From positions 3,140,501 through 3,204,500 of the forward strand of contig NZ_FMHZ01000002.1 of the NCBI RefSeq assembly GCF_900090315.1: a DNA stretch of 64,000 nucleotides, read 5' to 3'. Below, in pieces: positions 17,450-25,670 of this stretch (its first letter is position 1; each line of letters starts with the position of its first letter). Made by a program: the position numbers and the translations under genes. This stretch comes from Micromonospora citrea. GTDB taxonomy: Bacteria; Actinomycetota; Actinomycetes; Mycobacteriales; Micromonosporaceae. The notes beneath the pieces are model-generated. The model did no database searches. It saw nothing but the letters and a program-made list of their open reading frames with translations, and was not told the origin of the DNA.

Positions 17450-18277
17450 TCAGCGCGGCCCGGCTCCGGCCCGGCGGCGCTGGCGGCGCTGGCCCGCCCG
17501 CCCGGCGGCGAGGATCAGCGGGGCGAGCCGCACCGCCGCGCCGGGCAGCGCGTCGAGCAGCCGTACCTGCGCGCCGCGCCAGCGCGGGACGCTGACCACG
17601 GGGCGGGGCCGGCGAGCCAGCCGCGCGGCCCGGCGGGCCACCCGCTCGGGGCTCAGCAGCGTCCCGGTGAAGGAGGCCGCGGCATTCGCGTCGTCCAGCC
17701 GGCCGTGCAGCATCGGCGTCCAGATCCCGTCCGGGCACAGGCACGAGACGTGTACGCCCCGGTGCCCGGCCAGCCGCAGGTCGGCGAGGGTGCCGATGCT
17801 GAAGGCGATCAGCGCGTGCTTGCTGGCCGCGTAGACGGTCTCGCCGGGAGCGGCCACCAGCCCGGCCAGCGAGACGACGTTGACCACGTGCCCGTGCCCC
17901 CGGGCCCGCATGACGGCCAGCGCGGCGAGGGTGCCGTTCATCGCGCCGAGGGTGTTCACCTCGACCATCCTGCGGCGGGTGGCCGCGTCGTGCTCCCAGG
18001 AGGGGCCGGTGACCAGGATGCCGGCGTTGTTCACCCAGAGGCCGAGGCCGCCCCGCCCGGCCGCCTCGGCGGCGACGGCGGCGCAGGCGTCCTCGTCGCG
18101 GACGTCGAGCGGCCGGGACCAGCCGCCCAGCGGCGCGGCGGCGTCGGCCACCGCCCCGGCGTCGAGGTCGGTGAGGAGCACCTGCCAGCCGTCGGCGTGC
18201 AACGCGGCGGCGATGGCCCGGCCGAGACCGCCGGCGGCGCCGGTGACCACTGCCGCCCCGGGAGCGGGCTTCGTCAT
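17450..18277 (-). CDS. short-chain dehydrogenase/reductase (SDR)
   Basis: A 275-residue classical SDR. Cofactor motif TGAAGGLG at residues 12-19, NNAG in LWVNNAGILVTG, and the catalytic YxxxK in VYAASKHALIAFS with the preceding serine in VNVVSLAGL. Asp in LLTDLDAG after beta-2 suggests NAD(H). The C-terminus is basic (GQRRQRRRAGAGPR) and preceded by a hydrophobic segment, which could hold it at the membrane. Substrate unknown; sequence resembles broad SDRs next to fatty-acid or steroid metabolism genes. Leaderless start (TAGCGT, 6 nt, ATG). It ends 10 nt before the -10 box of the next minus-strand gene. Confidence 0.85.
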   Translation of the reverse strand: MTKPAPGAAVVTGAAGGLGRAIAAALHADGWQVLLTDLDAGAVADAAAPLGGWSRPLDVRDEDACAAVAAEAAGRGGLGLWVNNAGILVTGPSWEHDAATRRRMVEVNTLGAMNGTLAALAVMRARGHGHVVNVVSLAGLVAAPGETVYAASKHALIAFSIGTLADLRLAGHRGVHVSCLCPDGIWTPMLHGRLDDANAAASFTGTLLSPERVARRAARLARRPRPVVSVPRWRGAQVRLLDALPGAAVRLAPLILAAGRAGQRRQRRRAGAGPR

Positions 18278-18283
18278 CGGCGC

Positions 18284-18289
18284 ACGCTA
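18284..18289 (-). promoter_or_regulatory. -10 element of a leaderless gene (TAGCGT)
   Basis: On the minus strand TAGCGT is followed by GCGCCG and the ATG of the SDR gene. Confidence 0.6.
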
Positions 18290-18400
18290 TCCCCGCCCGG
18301 GCGGCGCGCGCCAGAGCCGGGCGGACCGACTCCCCGCGCAGCGGCTCGTCTCCGGCACGCGAGGCGGCGGACCGGTGCCGCGCCCGGGAGGCCGCCCCGC

Positions 18401-18859
18401 TCAGGCCTCCGGCGGCACCGGAGGCTGCGGGCGGTTCTCCCACTTCGTGGAGAGCGCGATGCCGGTCCGGGTGGAGGCGACGCCGGGCGTCCGGTTCAGC
18501 CGTACGATCAGGCGCTCCAGTTCGGCGATGGTGCCGACCCTGGCCTTGAGCATGAACGACTCGACGCCGGCCATGAAGTAGCAGGACTCGATCTCGGGCA
18601 TCTGCCGGAACGCCTCCAGCACGTCGTCGGTGTCACCGCCGGAGTCCTCGACGATCCCGATGAGCGCGGTGACGGCGAAGCCGATGGCCTCGGGCTCCAC
18701 CTCCGCCCGGTATGCCCGGATGACGCCACTGGCCTCCAGCTTGCCGACCCGCTCGTGCACGGCCGGCGCGGAGAGGCCGACCTGCCGGGCCAGCTCGGCG
18801 TAGGACAGGCGGGCGTTGCCGCGCAGTAGTTCGACGAGGCTCCGGTCGATGGCGTCCAC
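18401..18859 (-). CDS. Lrp/AsnC-family transcriptional regulator
   Basis: A 152-residue regulator: N-terminal winged helix (IDRSLVELLRGNARLSYAELARQVGLSAPAVHERVGKLE) and a C-terminal RAM/AsnC ligand domain with the ESCYFMAGVESFMLKARVG pattern. Such proteins sense amino acids or related metabolites as octamers and often control themselves and a neighbour. GTG start at 18859; TAGGGT lies 9 nt upstream on the minus strand, so the leader is absent or very short. The divergent 270-bp space to the bldC-like gene is unusually AT-rich and could hold its operator. The target is not evident. Confidence 0.88.
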   Translation of the reverse strand: MDAIDRSLVELLRGNARLSYAELARQVGLSAPAVHERVGKLEASGVIRAYRAEVEPEAIGFAVTALIGIVEDSGGDTDDVLEAFRQMPEIESCYFMAGVESFMLKARVGTIAELERLIVRLNRTPGVASTRTGIALSTKWENRPQPPVPPEA

Positions 18860-18899
18860 GGACTGTAGACCCTAGCTGCCCGGGCGTAACGCCGGGCAC

Positions 18900-19060
18900 C
18901 CGGGATGCGTTGAACATGACAGCGGGTAGTTGTTCGCAGACTCATAGTCAAGGGAGCCCTACGCAGGTAATATTTCCTAACTTCCCACTCAGTGCGTTTT
19001 TCGCGTTTGGCGGACAGGCCAGGTCGCTGGTGCTGTAATTGCCATACGTCCCTCATGACG
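18900..19060. promoter_or_regulatory. AT-rich divergent promoter region (lrp-like / bldC-like)
   Basis: This is among the most AT-rich stretches of the window (GTAATATTTCCTAACTT at 18968-18984, GTGCGTTTTTCGCGTTTGG near 19000). On the minus strand TTGACT (complement near 18949-18954) resembles a -35 box. TGTAAT near 19034 could be a -10 for the plus-strand gene. No experimental-grade assignment is possible. Confidence 0.4.
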
Positions 19061-19128
19061 GCTCTGGGCTCGCACCGGCCGGGGGCAGTGTGTTCAGCCG
19101 GGGGCTTCGTCGACGCGAGGAGGGGGCT

Positions 19129-19395
19129 GTGGACACTGGAGATCGCCTGCTGACACCGGGTGAAGTTGCCGCGTTGTTTCGGGTCGACCCGAAGACTGTG
19201 ACGCGATGGGCGGCGGCGGGCCGGATAGGCAGCATCCGGACTCCAGGCGGGCATCGCCGGTTTCGGGAATCCGAGGTGCGGGCCCTGCTTGAGGGGGAGG
19301 GCATGTTGGACGAGGCGGAAGACGTCGGCAAGCCGCGCAACGCGGGGCCGGCCGCCTCGACCGGGCCGGGCCCGGCCAACGCCGGCATGTATTGA
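19129..19395 (+). CDS. bldC: BldC-like MerR-type DNA-binding protein
   Basis: An 88-residue winged-helix protein with no effector domain. The core LLTPGEVAALFRVDPKTVTRWAAAGRIGSIRTPGGHRRFRESEVRALL matches Streptomyces BldC closely over its length (shown here only to identify the 12-residue FRVDPKTVTRWA recognition block). BldC binds direct repeats cooperatively and delays development by repressing sporulation genes. The GTG at 19129 follows GAGGAGG; the upstream in-frame extension lacks homology. Compared with the 68-residue Streptomyces protein it has a longer Gly/Pro/Ala C-terminal tail. The symbol is by similarity. Confidence 0.88.
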   Translation: MDTGDRLLTPGEVAALFRVDPKTVTRWAAAGRIGSIRTPGGHRRFRESEVRALLEGEGMLDEAEDVGKPRNAGPAASTGPGPANAGMY

Positions 19396-19595
19396 ACGGT
19401 GCGGATCATCGCGCGGACCGGACGCCAGCTCCGGTCCGCGGCCCTGTGGAAGCGGGGCCACCCGGGCGACGGGCGTCGGATCCTGCGGACCCCGCGCCAC
19501 CTTCGACGAGGCCGAGCCCCGATGCCGTCTCCGGCCCGCGGGTTCCGCGTAAGGCGGGCCGGGCTCCGTCCCGCGTCCGCGTTCAGCGGCCAGGC

Positions 19596-20258
19596 TCAGT
19601 CCAGCGGATCCCGTGAAGCGGCCCGGGCTCCGTCCCGCGCCGCGCCCAGCTCACCCGACCAGCGACGGAACAGGTCGTGCGGCACGCCGAGGGCGTCCAG
19701 CACCTTGCCGGCCACGAAGTCGACGAGCTGCTGGGCGGAGGCCGCCGCCCCCGCGCCGTAGAAGCCGGGGCTGGCCGGCAGCACCACCGCCCCCGCGTCG
19801 TGCAGGGCGATCAGGTGCTCCAGGTGGCTGCGGGTCACCGGCGTCTCCCGGGGCACCATCACCACCGGCCGGCGCTCCTTGAGGTTCACCTCCGCGGCGC
19901 GCTGGAGCAGGTCCTTGGAGAGCCCGATCGCGATGCCGGCGCAGGCAGCCGTGCTCGCCGGCACCACCGCCATCCCGCGTACCCGGTAGGAGCCGCTGCT
20001 CGGGCCGGCCGCCAGGTCGCCGGCGGGCCAGTGCCGCACGTCGGCTCCCGCGAGGTCCCGGCCCAGCCAGGCGGCGAGGTCCTCCGCCCAGTGCCCGTCC
20101 CGGAACGGGCGGCCCGTCTCGTCGAGGACGGTCAGCCGGGCGGCCCGGGAGACGATCAGGTCCACCGGTTCCCCGGCGTCGAGCAGTGCCCGCACGACGG
20201 CCGCCGCGTACGGCGTTCCGGACGCCCCGGACACCCCGACCACCCATGGTTCCCGCAT
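19596..20258 (-). CDS. ubiX: UbiX-family flavin prenyltransferase
   Basis: A 220-residue flavoprotein that prenylates FMN to make the prFMN cofactor of UbiD decarboxylases. N-terminal GVSGASGTPYA phosphate-binding motif, VPASTAACAGIAIGLSKDLLQRAA, the ERRPVVMVPRETPVT loop and PASPGFYG are typical. It should activate the UbiD protein encoded at 22608-24068, which acts late in the futalosine menaquinone pathway. ATG at 20258 is preceded by a G-rich GGGGG site; the long upstream in-frame extension is discarded. Divergent from the terpene synthase with about 200 bp between starts. Confidence 0.92.
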   Translation of the reverse strand: MREPWVVGVSGASGTPYAAAVVRALLDAGEPVDLIVSRAARLTVLDETGRPFRDGHWAEDLAAWLGRDLAGADVRHWPAGDLAAGPSSGSYRVRGMAVVPASTAACAGIAIGLSKDLLQRAAEVNLKERRPVVMVPRETPVTRSHLEHLIALHDAGAVVLPASPGFYGAGAAASAQQLVDFVAGKVLDALGVPHDLFRRWSGELGAARDGARAASRDPLD

Positions 20259-20460
20259 GCCCCCAGCCTGCCTGGTCGCGCCCACGCCCCGACGGGCACC
20301 CCCGACCCCGGTGCGTTTCCGGAGGCGGCCGCGAGGTCCGCGTACGGGCGGATGTCTCCGGCGAGCGCGCGGTCGGCCGGGATCGCGGGGATCCCGGCGA
20401 CCTGACATGCTGCCGGAGGCGATTCGCGAGGACGCGGATCGCACGCGGGAGGAATGGGAG

Positions 20461-21444
20461 ATGACCGGCGAGATCCTCTGGTCGTTACGGTCGGAATGCC
20501 CCATCCCGCCCCGGCTCTCGCCGCACGCCGACCGGGTGCAGGAGTGGGTGACCGACGACCTGCTGCCGGGCCTCGGCCTGCCGGCGGACGACCCGACCCC
20601 CCGGCGACTGGCCGGCGCGGGGGTCGCCCGGTACGCCGGCCGCCTCTACCCGGACGCCACCGAGGCCGACCTGCGCGTGCTCACGGCGCTGTTCACCTGG
20701 TTTTTCCTCGTCGACGACGCCTGCGACGGGCCGAACCGGCTCGGCCCCGACCAGATCCGCGCGCTGCGCGCCGGGGTGCTGAGCCTGCTGCACGACGGTC
20801 CCCGCCTGCGGCACGCCGGCCTGACGGGGCCGCTGCGGCGGCTGCTGGTGCGCGCCTGGCGGGAGCCGCGGCGGCGGATGCCGGCCCGCTGGCGGCAGCG
20901 ATTCGCCGAGGCCGTCGCCGACCACCTGGACGGCACGTGGCGGGAGGCGGTCAACAAGTCGGCCGGGCGCCGGCCCGTCGTGGCCGAGTACGTCGAACTG
21001 CGGCGCGCCACCTCCGCCGCGTACGTGTCGTATCCGCTGGTGGAGTTCGTCACCGGTCGTCCGCTGCCCGACGCGGTCCACCACCACCCGCTGCTGCGCC
21101 GGATCGCCGACACGGGCAACGACCTGCTGTCCTGGTACAACGACCTGGCCTCGCTGGAGCGCGACCGGGCCACCTCGGGCGGGCACAACCTGGTGCTGGC
21201 GACGGCCGCCGAGCACGGGGTGCCGCTGGAGGCCGCGATCGCGCTGACCGCCGAGCGCTGGCGGGCGTCGATGCGGCGCTTCGTCGAGCTGCGCGCGGCG
21301 CTGCCGTCGTTCGGGCCGGCGCTGGACGAGGCGGTCACCGACCATCTCGACGGGGTGGCGAACGCCGTCCGGGGCACCGTCGAGTGGACGCTGGAGAGCG
21401 CCCGCTACCCCGACGCCCGCGCCGAGCCCGCCGCCCTCGGCTGA
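20461..21444 (+). CDS. class I terpene synthase
   Basis: A 327-residue class I terpene cyclase. The first metal motif is DDACD (residues 85-89) in WFFLVDDACDG. The second, NSE-type, is NDLASLERD (227-235), preceded by a similar NDLLSWYND (220-228); in both the usual final Glu is Asp. Arg in the VELRRATSAAYVSYPLVEF helix is the diphosphate sensor and ARY near residue 317 the C-terminal RY pair. Size fits a single-domain sesquiterpene (possibly monoterpene or diterpene) synthase; product unknown. ATG at 20461 follows GGGAGG by 8 nt; an ATG at 20407 is the alternative. No P450 or prenyl-diphosphate synthase gene is adjacent. Confidence 0.85.
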   Translation: MTGEILWSLRSECPIPPRLSPHADRVQEWVTDDLLPGLGLPADDPTPRRLAGAGVARYAGRLYPDATEADLRVLTALFTWFFLVDDACDGPNRLGPDQIRALRAGVLSLLHDGPRLRHAGLTGPLRRLLVRAWREPRRRMPARWRQRFAEAVADHLDGTWREAVNKSAGRRPVVAEYVELRRATSAAYVSYPLVEFVTGRPLPDAVHHHPLLRRIADTGNDLLSWYNDLASLERDRATSGGHNLVLATAAEHGVPLEAAIALTAERWRASMRRFVELRAALPSFGPALDEAVTDHLDGVANAVRGTVEWTLESARYPDARAEPAALG

Positions 21445-21526
21445 GCCCCGCCGCCGTCAGCTCAACCCGCCGCCCTCGGCTGAGCCCCACCGCCGTCAGC
21501 TCAACCCGCCGCCGTCAGCTCGGCCC
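21430..21526. repeat. 39-bp tandem repeat across the terpene synthase stop codon
   Basis: Two 39-bp copies (21430-21468, 21469-21507) with one mismatch and a partial third (to 21526). Each contains GCCGCCCTCGGCTGAGCCCC, so the natural TGA stop at 21442-21444 lies inside copy 1 and is duplicated downstream. The rest of the gap to mqnP is GC-rich with no gene. Confidence 0.85.
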
Positions 21527-21633
21527 GCCGTCCTGCGCCCGCCCGCCGCGGTGTGGGCCGACCGGCCCGGCGCGGGGCCGGTGGACCGGCCGCCGCGGTC
21601 GACCTCCCGCCGAGCAGTGGACCGGGCGCACCC

Positions 21634-22608
21634 TCAGGGGCGCAGGCCGAGGCGGACCACCAGGTCGAGCAGGGCGAAGACGAACAGCGCGATGCCGACG
21701 AAGCCGTTGGCCGTGAAGAAGGCCCGGTTGACCTTGCTCAGGTCGGTCGGGCTGACCACCACGTGCTGGTAGCCGAAGGCGAGCGCGGTCAGCGCCAGCC
21801 CGATCCACCAGGGCCAGCCGAAGCCGACAAGCGCGCCGAACCAGAGGAACAGCACGAACGTCACCACGTGCGCGACGGTCGAGGCGTGCAGCGCGAACCG
21901 CAGCCCGTAACGGGCGGGCACGCTGTGCACGCCGATCTGCCGGTCGACCTCGGCGTCCTGGCAGGCGTAGATCAGGTCGAACCCGCCGATCCAGAGCCCG
22001 ACGGCCACGCCGAGCAGCCAGGCGGGCCAGGAGCCGTCGAGGGTGCCGGTGACGCCCAGCCAGGCGCCGACCGGCCCGACGGCCTGGGCGACGGCAAGGA
22101 TGGCGTGCGGCCAGTTGGTGAACCGCTTGCCGTACGGGTAGACGACCAGCGGCACCACGGCGAGCGGCGCGAGCACCAGACAGAGCGGGTTGAGCAGGGC
22201 GGCGGCGGCCAGGAAGACCACGAGCGCGACCGCCGCGCCGGTCCAGGCCGTCCGCACGCTGACCGCCCCGGTGACCAGCTCCCGGGAGGCGGTACGCGGG
22301 TTCCGCGCGTCGATCCGGCGGTCCAGGATCCGGTTCGCGGCCATCGCGAACGTCCGCGCGCCGACCATCGCCACGGTGATCAGCAGCAGGTCGAGCCAGC
22401 GCACCCGCCCCCCGGAAACCTCCATCGCGGTCAGCGCCGACAGGTACGCGAACGGCAGCGCGAAAACGGAGTGCTCGATCGCCACAAGATCGAGGAACGC
22501 CCGCACCTTCCCCCGCGATCTTGCACTTTCCGCCCCGACAGAGGCGGATGAACCGGGCGAACCGGGGGCCGAAACTGCAAGATCGCGCGGATCGGAGTTC
22601 GTCGGCAT
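21634..22608 (-). CDS. mqnP: UbiA-family prenyltransferase, menaquinone (futalosine route)
   Basis: A 324-residue membrane prenyltransferase with about eight helices. The two Asp-rich diphosphate sites are NRILDRRIDA (after MAANR) and YACQDAEVDRQIGVHS. The RAFLDLVAIEHSVFALPFAYL start of the conserved part and the tight link to ubiD identify the MqnP type, which attaches the isoprenoid tail to 1,4-dihydroxy-6-naphthoate. The ATG overlaps the ubiD stop by one base (TGATG). The first 35 residues, rich in Ser/Gly/Pro, are encoded by a palindromic repeat element; a GTG at residue 36 (VRAFLDL) may mark the ancestral start. Confidence 0.88.
   Translation of the reverse strand: MPTNSDPRDLAVSAPGSPGSSASVGAESARSRGKVRAFLDLVAIEHSVFALPFAYLSALTAMEVSGGRVRWLDLLLITVAMVGARTFAMAANRILDRRIDARNPRTASRELVTGAVSVRTAWTGAAVALVVFLAAAALLNPLCLVLAPLAVVPLVVYPYGKRFTNWPHAILAVAQAVGPVGAWLGVTGTLDGSWPAWLLGVAVGLWIGGFDLIYACQDAEVDRQIGVHSVPARYGLRFALHASTVAHVVTFVLFLWFGALVGFGWPWWIGLALTALAFGYQHVVVSPTDLSKVNRAFFTANGFVGIALFVFALLDLVVRLGLRP
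22514..22587. repeat. 74-bp palindromic element inside the mqnP coding start
   Basis: Perfect 12-bp terminal inverted repeats CGCGATCTTGCA (22514-22525) and TGCAAGATCGCG (22576-22587) enclose a GC-rich middle with its own short stem (CCGCC/GGCGG). The element has no coding need at this place yet is read through in frame as the N-terminus of MqnP. It looks like a dispersed MITE- or REP-type sequence. Confidence 0.75.
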
Positions 22609-24068
22609 CAGATGCCGTACTCCTTCCAGCGCTTGTCGACCAGGGAGACGACCTCGGGGGCCATCCGCATCTCCTCCGGCCAGCCCCGGGTGTAGCCCTC
22701 CTCGGGCAGCTTCCGGGTGGCGTCGACGCCCGCCTTGCCGCCCCAGAACTGCTGGTAGGAGGAGTGGTCGAGGTGGTCCACCGGGCCCTCGGTGAGCAGC
22801 AGGTCGCGGGCGTAGTCGACGTTGCCGAAGGCGCGGAAGGCGACCTCGTTGTAGTCGTGCACGTCGCAGTCCTCGTCGACGATCACGATCAGCTTGGTCA
22901 GCGACATCATGTGCGCGCCCCAGATCGCGTTCATCACCTTCTGGGCGTGCTTCGGGTAGCGCTTGCGGATGGACACGATCGCGCAGTTGTGGAAGACGCC
23001 GGCGGCGGGCAGGTCGTAGTCGACGATGTCCGGGATCAGGAAGCGCAGCAGCGGCGCGAAGATCCGCTCGGTGGCCTTGCCGAGGCCGTGGTCCTCCTGC
23101 GGCGGCTGCGACGTGACGATCGAGTGGTAGACCGGGCTGCGCTGCATGGTCATGCACTCGATGTGCGCCACCGGGAACGGCTCGACCGGCGTGTAGAAGC
23201 CGGTGTGGTCGCCGAACGGGCCCTCCGGCAGCCGCTCGCCCGGCTCGATGTAGCCCTCCAGGACGATCTGCGCGTGCGCCGGCACCTGGAGCGGGACCGT
23301 CAGGCAGTCCACCATCTCCACCCGCTCGCCGCGCAGGTACCCGGCGAACAGGTATTCGTCGATGTCGGCGGGGAGCGGGGCGCTGGACGCGTAGGCGACC
23401 GCGGGGTCGGTGCCGATGGCGATCGCCACCGGCAGGCGCTGCCCCAGCCGCTCGGCGACGGCGTGGTGCGCGGTGGAGTTCTTGTGGATCTGCCAGTGCA
23501 TGCCGAGGGTGTTCCGGGAGTGCTGCTGCAACCGGTAGAGCCCGAGGTTGCGCTTGCCGGTCTCGGGGTGCTTGGTGTGCGTCAGCCCGAAGTTGTGGAA
23601 GATCCCGCCGTCGCCCGGCCAGACCTGCAGGCCTGGCAGCCGGTTCAGGTCGACGTCGTCGCCGCGGTAGACCACCTGCTGGCAGGGAGCCGTCCTGACC
23701 TTCTTCGGCGGCATCGACTTGAGCTGCATGACCTTGCCGAGGCCGTCCATCATCCCGGAGAGGCCCATCGGCAGCTCCGGCTTGAGCATGTTGCCGATCC
23801 GCTCGCCGACCTCGTCCAGCGACTCGACGCCGAGCGCCATCGCCATCCGCTTCTCGGTGGCGAAGAGGTTGATCGCCACCGGCATCTCGCCGCGCGTCGG
23901 CCGCTCGAAGAGCAGCGCCGGGCCGCCCGCGCGGACCGTCCGGGTGACGATCTCGCTGATCTCCAGGGTCGGATCGACGGGGACGCTCACCCGCCGCAAC
24001 TCGCCCGCGCGCTCCAGCGCCGCGAGGAAGTCCTTCAGATCGGTGTACGGGAAGCCACGAGCCGCCAT
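22608..24068 (-). CDS. ubiD: UbiD-family prFMN-dependent decarboxylase (menaquinone, futalosine route)
   Basis: A 486-residue decarboxylase needing the prenylated FMN made by UbiX. Family hallmarks: FPYTDLKDFLAALERAGEL at the start, GGIFHNFGLTHTKHPETG and GMHWQIHKNST metal/cofactor regions, EGPFGDHTGFYTP with the catalytic E-x-R-type acidic site nearby, and IVDEDCDVHDYNEV. In the futalosine pathway it removes the 6-carboxylate after prenylation (called MqnL in some work). ATG at 24068 chosen by homology; a 27-codon upstream extension is unlikely. It overlaps mqnP by 1 nt, so the two are translationally coupled. Confidence 0.92.
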   Translation of the reverse strand: MAARGFPYTDLKDFLAALERAGELRRVSVPVDPTLEISEIVTRTVRAGGPALLFERPTRGEMPVAINLFATEKRMAMALGVESLDEVGERIGNMLKPELPMGLSGMMDGLGKVMQLKSMPPKKVRTAPCQQVVYRGDDVDLNRLPGLQVWPGDGGIFHNFGLTHTKHPETGKRNLGLYRLQQHSRNTLGMHWQIHKNSTAHHAVAERLGQRLPVAIAIGTDPAVAYASSAPLPADIDEYLFAGYLRGERVEMVDCLTVPLQVPAHAQIVLEGYIEPGERLPEGPFGDHTGFYTPVEPFPVAHIECMTMQRSPVYHSIVTSQPPQEDHGLGKATERIFAPLLRFLIPDIVDYDLPAAGVFHNCAIVSIRKRYPKHAQKVMNAIWGAHMMSLTKLIVIVDEDCDVHDYNEVAFRAFGNVDYARDLLLTEGPVDHLDHSSYQQFWGGKAGVDATRKLPEEGYTRGWPEEMRMAPEVVSLVDKRWKEYGI

Positions 24069-24229
24069 ACCTGCCAGTCTCCCCCACCGTGCCGCCGACC
24101 GGCCCGGCCGGGTGGGGTGATGTCGGCGGCCCGCTGTGCGTCGCGCCACACCGGTCCCGCGAACGGGCCCGGATGTCGGTGCCGGATGGCAGCATCCCCG
24201 GGCCGTCGCAGAACCATGGAGGAGCCGGG

Positions 24230-25045
24230 ATGCCGCGCCGTACGTCCGTGTCGCTGGAGGTCGTCGAGCGGGGTGCGGGCACCCCCGTGCTGGCGCTGCA
24301 CGGCTGGAGCCCCGACCACCGGCTGATGCTCGGCTGCCTGGAGCCGGTCTTCGCCGGGCGCCCCGGCTACCGCCGGCTCTACCCGGACCTGCCCGGCATG
24401 GGCGTGTCGCCGGCTCCGGCGGAGATCGCCAGCTCCGACGACGTGCTCGACACCGTCCAGGACGTCGTCGACGACCTGCTCGCCGACACCCCGTTCCTGC
24501 TCGTCGGCGAGTCCTACGGCGGCTACCTCGCCCGCGCCCTGGCCCGGTCCCGTCCCGAGCAGGTGCTCGGACTGGCGCTGGTCTGCCCCATCGGCACCGC
24601 CGTGGACAGGGCGGACCGCCGGGTGCCGCGGCGGCAGGTGCTGCGCCCCGACCCCGACCTGCTCGCCGCCACCGACGACGACACCGCCGCCAGGTTCGCG
24701 GACGTCGCCGTCGTGCAGTCCCCGGAGACGCTGCGCCGGTTCCGGGAGGACATCCTGCCCGGCCTCGACGCCGCCGACGGCGCGGCGCTGGAGCGCATCG
24801 CCCGGCGGTGGAGGCTCGCCGAGGATCCCGAGGGCGGCGCGCCCTTCACCCGGCCGACCCTGATCCTCACCGGGCGGCAGGACCACTCCACCGGCTACCT
24901 CGACCAGTTCGCGCTGCTGCCGCACTACCCCCGGGCGACGTTCGCGGTGCTCGACGTCGCCGGCCACAACCTCCAGATCGAGCAGCCCGCCCTCTTCGAC
25001 GCCCTCGTGGGCGAGTGGCTCGACCGGGTCGCCGCGGAAGGCTGA
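24230..25045 (+). CDS. alpha/beta hydrolase
   Basis: A 271-residue alpha/beta hydrolase: oxyanion region PVLALHGWSPDHRLM, nucleophile elbow LVGESYGGYLAR (Ser), acid in LTGRQDHSTGY (Asp) and His in VAGHNLQIEQP. A mobile lid region of about 60 residues follows the elbow. Substrate cannot be told; esterase or C-C hydrolase activity are both possible. ATG at 24230 follows GGAG; an upstream open frame is ignored. Convergent with the AhpD-like gene, with only 6 nt between stops. Confidence 0.85.
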   Translation: MPRRTSVSLEVVERGAGTPVLALHGWSPDHRLMLGCLEPVFAGRPGYRRLYPDLPGMGVSPAPAEIASSDDVLDTVQDVVDDLLADTPFLLVGESYGGYLARALARSRPEQVLGLALVCPIGTAVDRADRRVPRRQVLRPDPDLLAATDDDTAARFADVAVVQSPETLRRFREDILPGLDAADGAALERIARRWRLAEDPEGGAPFTRPTLILTGRQDHSTGYLDQFALLPHYPRATFAVLDVAGHNLQIEQPALFDALVGEWLDRVAAEG

Positions 25046-25051
25046 CCGCCG

Positions 25052-25606
25052 TCAGCCGGCCGGCTCCCAGGCGTACGCGGCCACGGGCGGGTCGAGCGGG
25101 GCGCGGGTGAGCCGGTTGGCGAAGGTGGAGATGGTGTACGTGCCGACGCCGAGCACCACGTCCAGGGCGTGCCGCCGCTGGTAGCCGGCGGCCAGGAGGG
25201 CGGCGATCCCGCCCTCGGGGACCGCGCCCGCGTGGTCGAGCACGGCGAGCGTGAAGCGGCGCAGCGCCTCCAGCCGGTCGTCGGGCAGCGGCGCGCCGGC
25301 GCGCAGCGCCTCGATCAGCTCGGGCGCGGCGCCGTGCCGGGTCAGCGTGGCGGTGTGCATGGCGACGCAGAGGTGACACTCGTTGCGGGTGGCGACGGTC
25401 ATGACGACGACCTCCCGCTCGACGGGGTCGAGGGCGCAGCTCTCGAAGATGCCGTTGACGGTGAGGAAGCCCCTGAGCAGCTCCGGGGACTCGGCCATCA
25501 GGCCGACCGCGGCGGGCAGATGACCGAGCCTGCGGTGCACCGCCTCGACCGTCTGTCGCGCGTCGGCGGGGGCGGTGTCTGCGGTGTGGGTGGTGAACGG
25601 TGGCAC
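25052..25606 (-). CDS. AhpD-like carboxymuconolactone decarboxylase-family protein
   Basis: A 184-residue all-helical protein with the AhpD active-site pattern NECHLCVAMH (E-C-x2-C-x3-H), which in AhpD relays electrons to reduce peroxides. FLTVNGIFESCALDPVEREVVVM precedes it, as in the family. It may be a peroxidase or a thiol-disulfide helper. GTG start with GGAGAGC upstream. It is divergent from a MarR regulator whose promoter region has paired direct repeats, a common arrangement for regulator-controlled redox genes. Confidence 0.85.
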   Translation of the reverse strand: MPPFTTHTADTAPADARQTVEAVHRRLGHLPAAVGLMAESPELLRGFLTVNGIFESCALDPVEREVVVMTVATRNECHLCVAMHTATLTRHGAAPELIEALRAGAPLPDDRLEALRRFTLAVLDHAGAVPEGGIAALLAAGYQRRHALDVVLGVGTYTISTFANRLTRAPLDPPVAAYAWEPAG

Positions 25607-25670
25607 GGGTACCTGCTCTCCGGGTCGGGGTGGCCGGCGCGGCCCGATCGGCGACGCGCCGCACGTGACG

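Noticed and set aside
21634..24282. One 882-residue minus-strand reading frame covering mqnP and the ubiD region
   Set aside because: Over ubiD it is an out-of-frame shadow; UbiD homology is continuous in another frame, and MqnP homology begins only near 22500.
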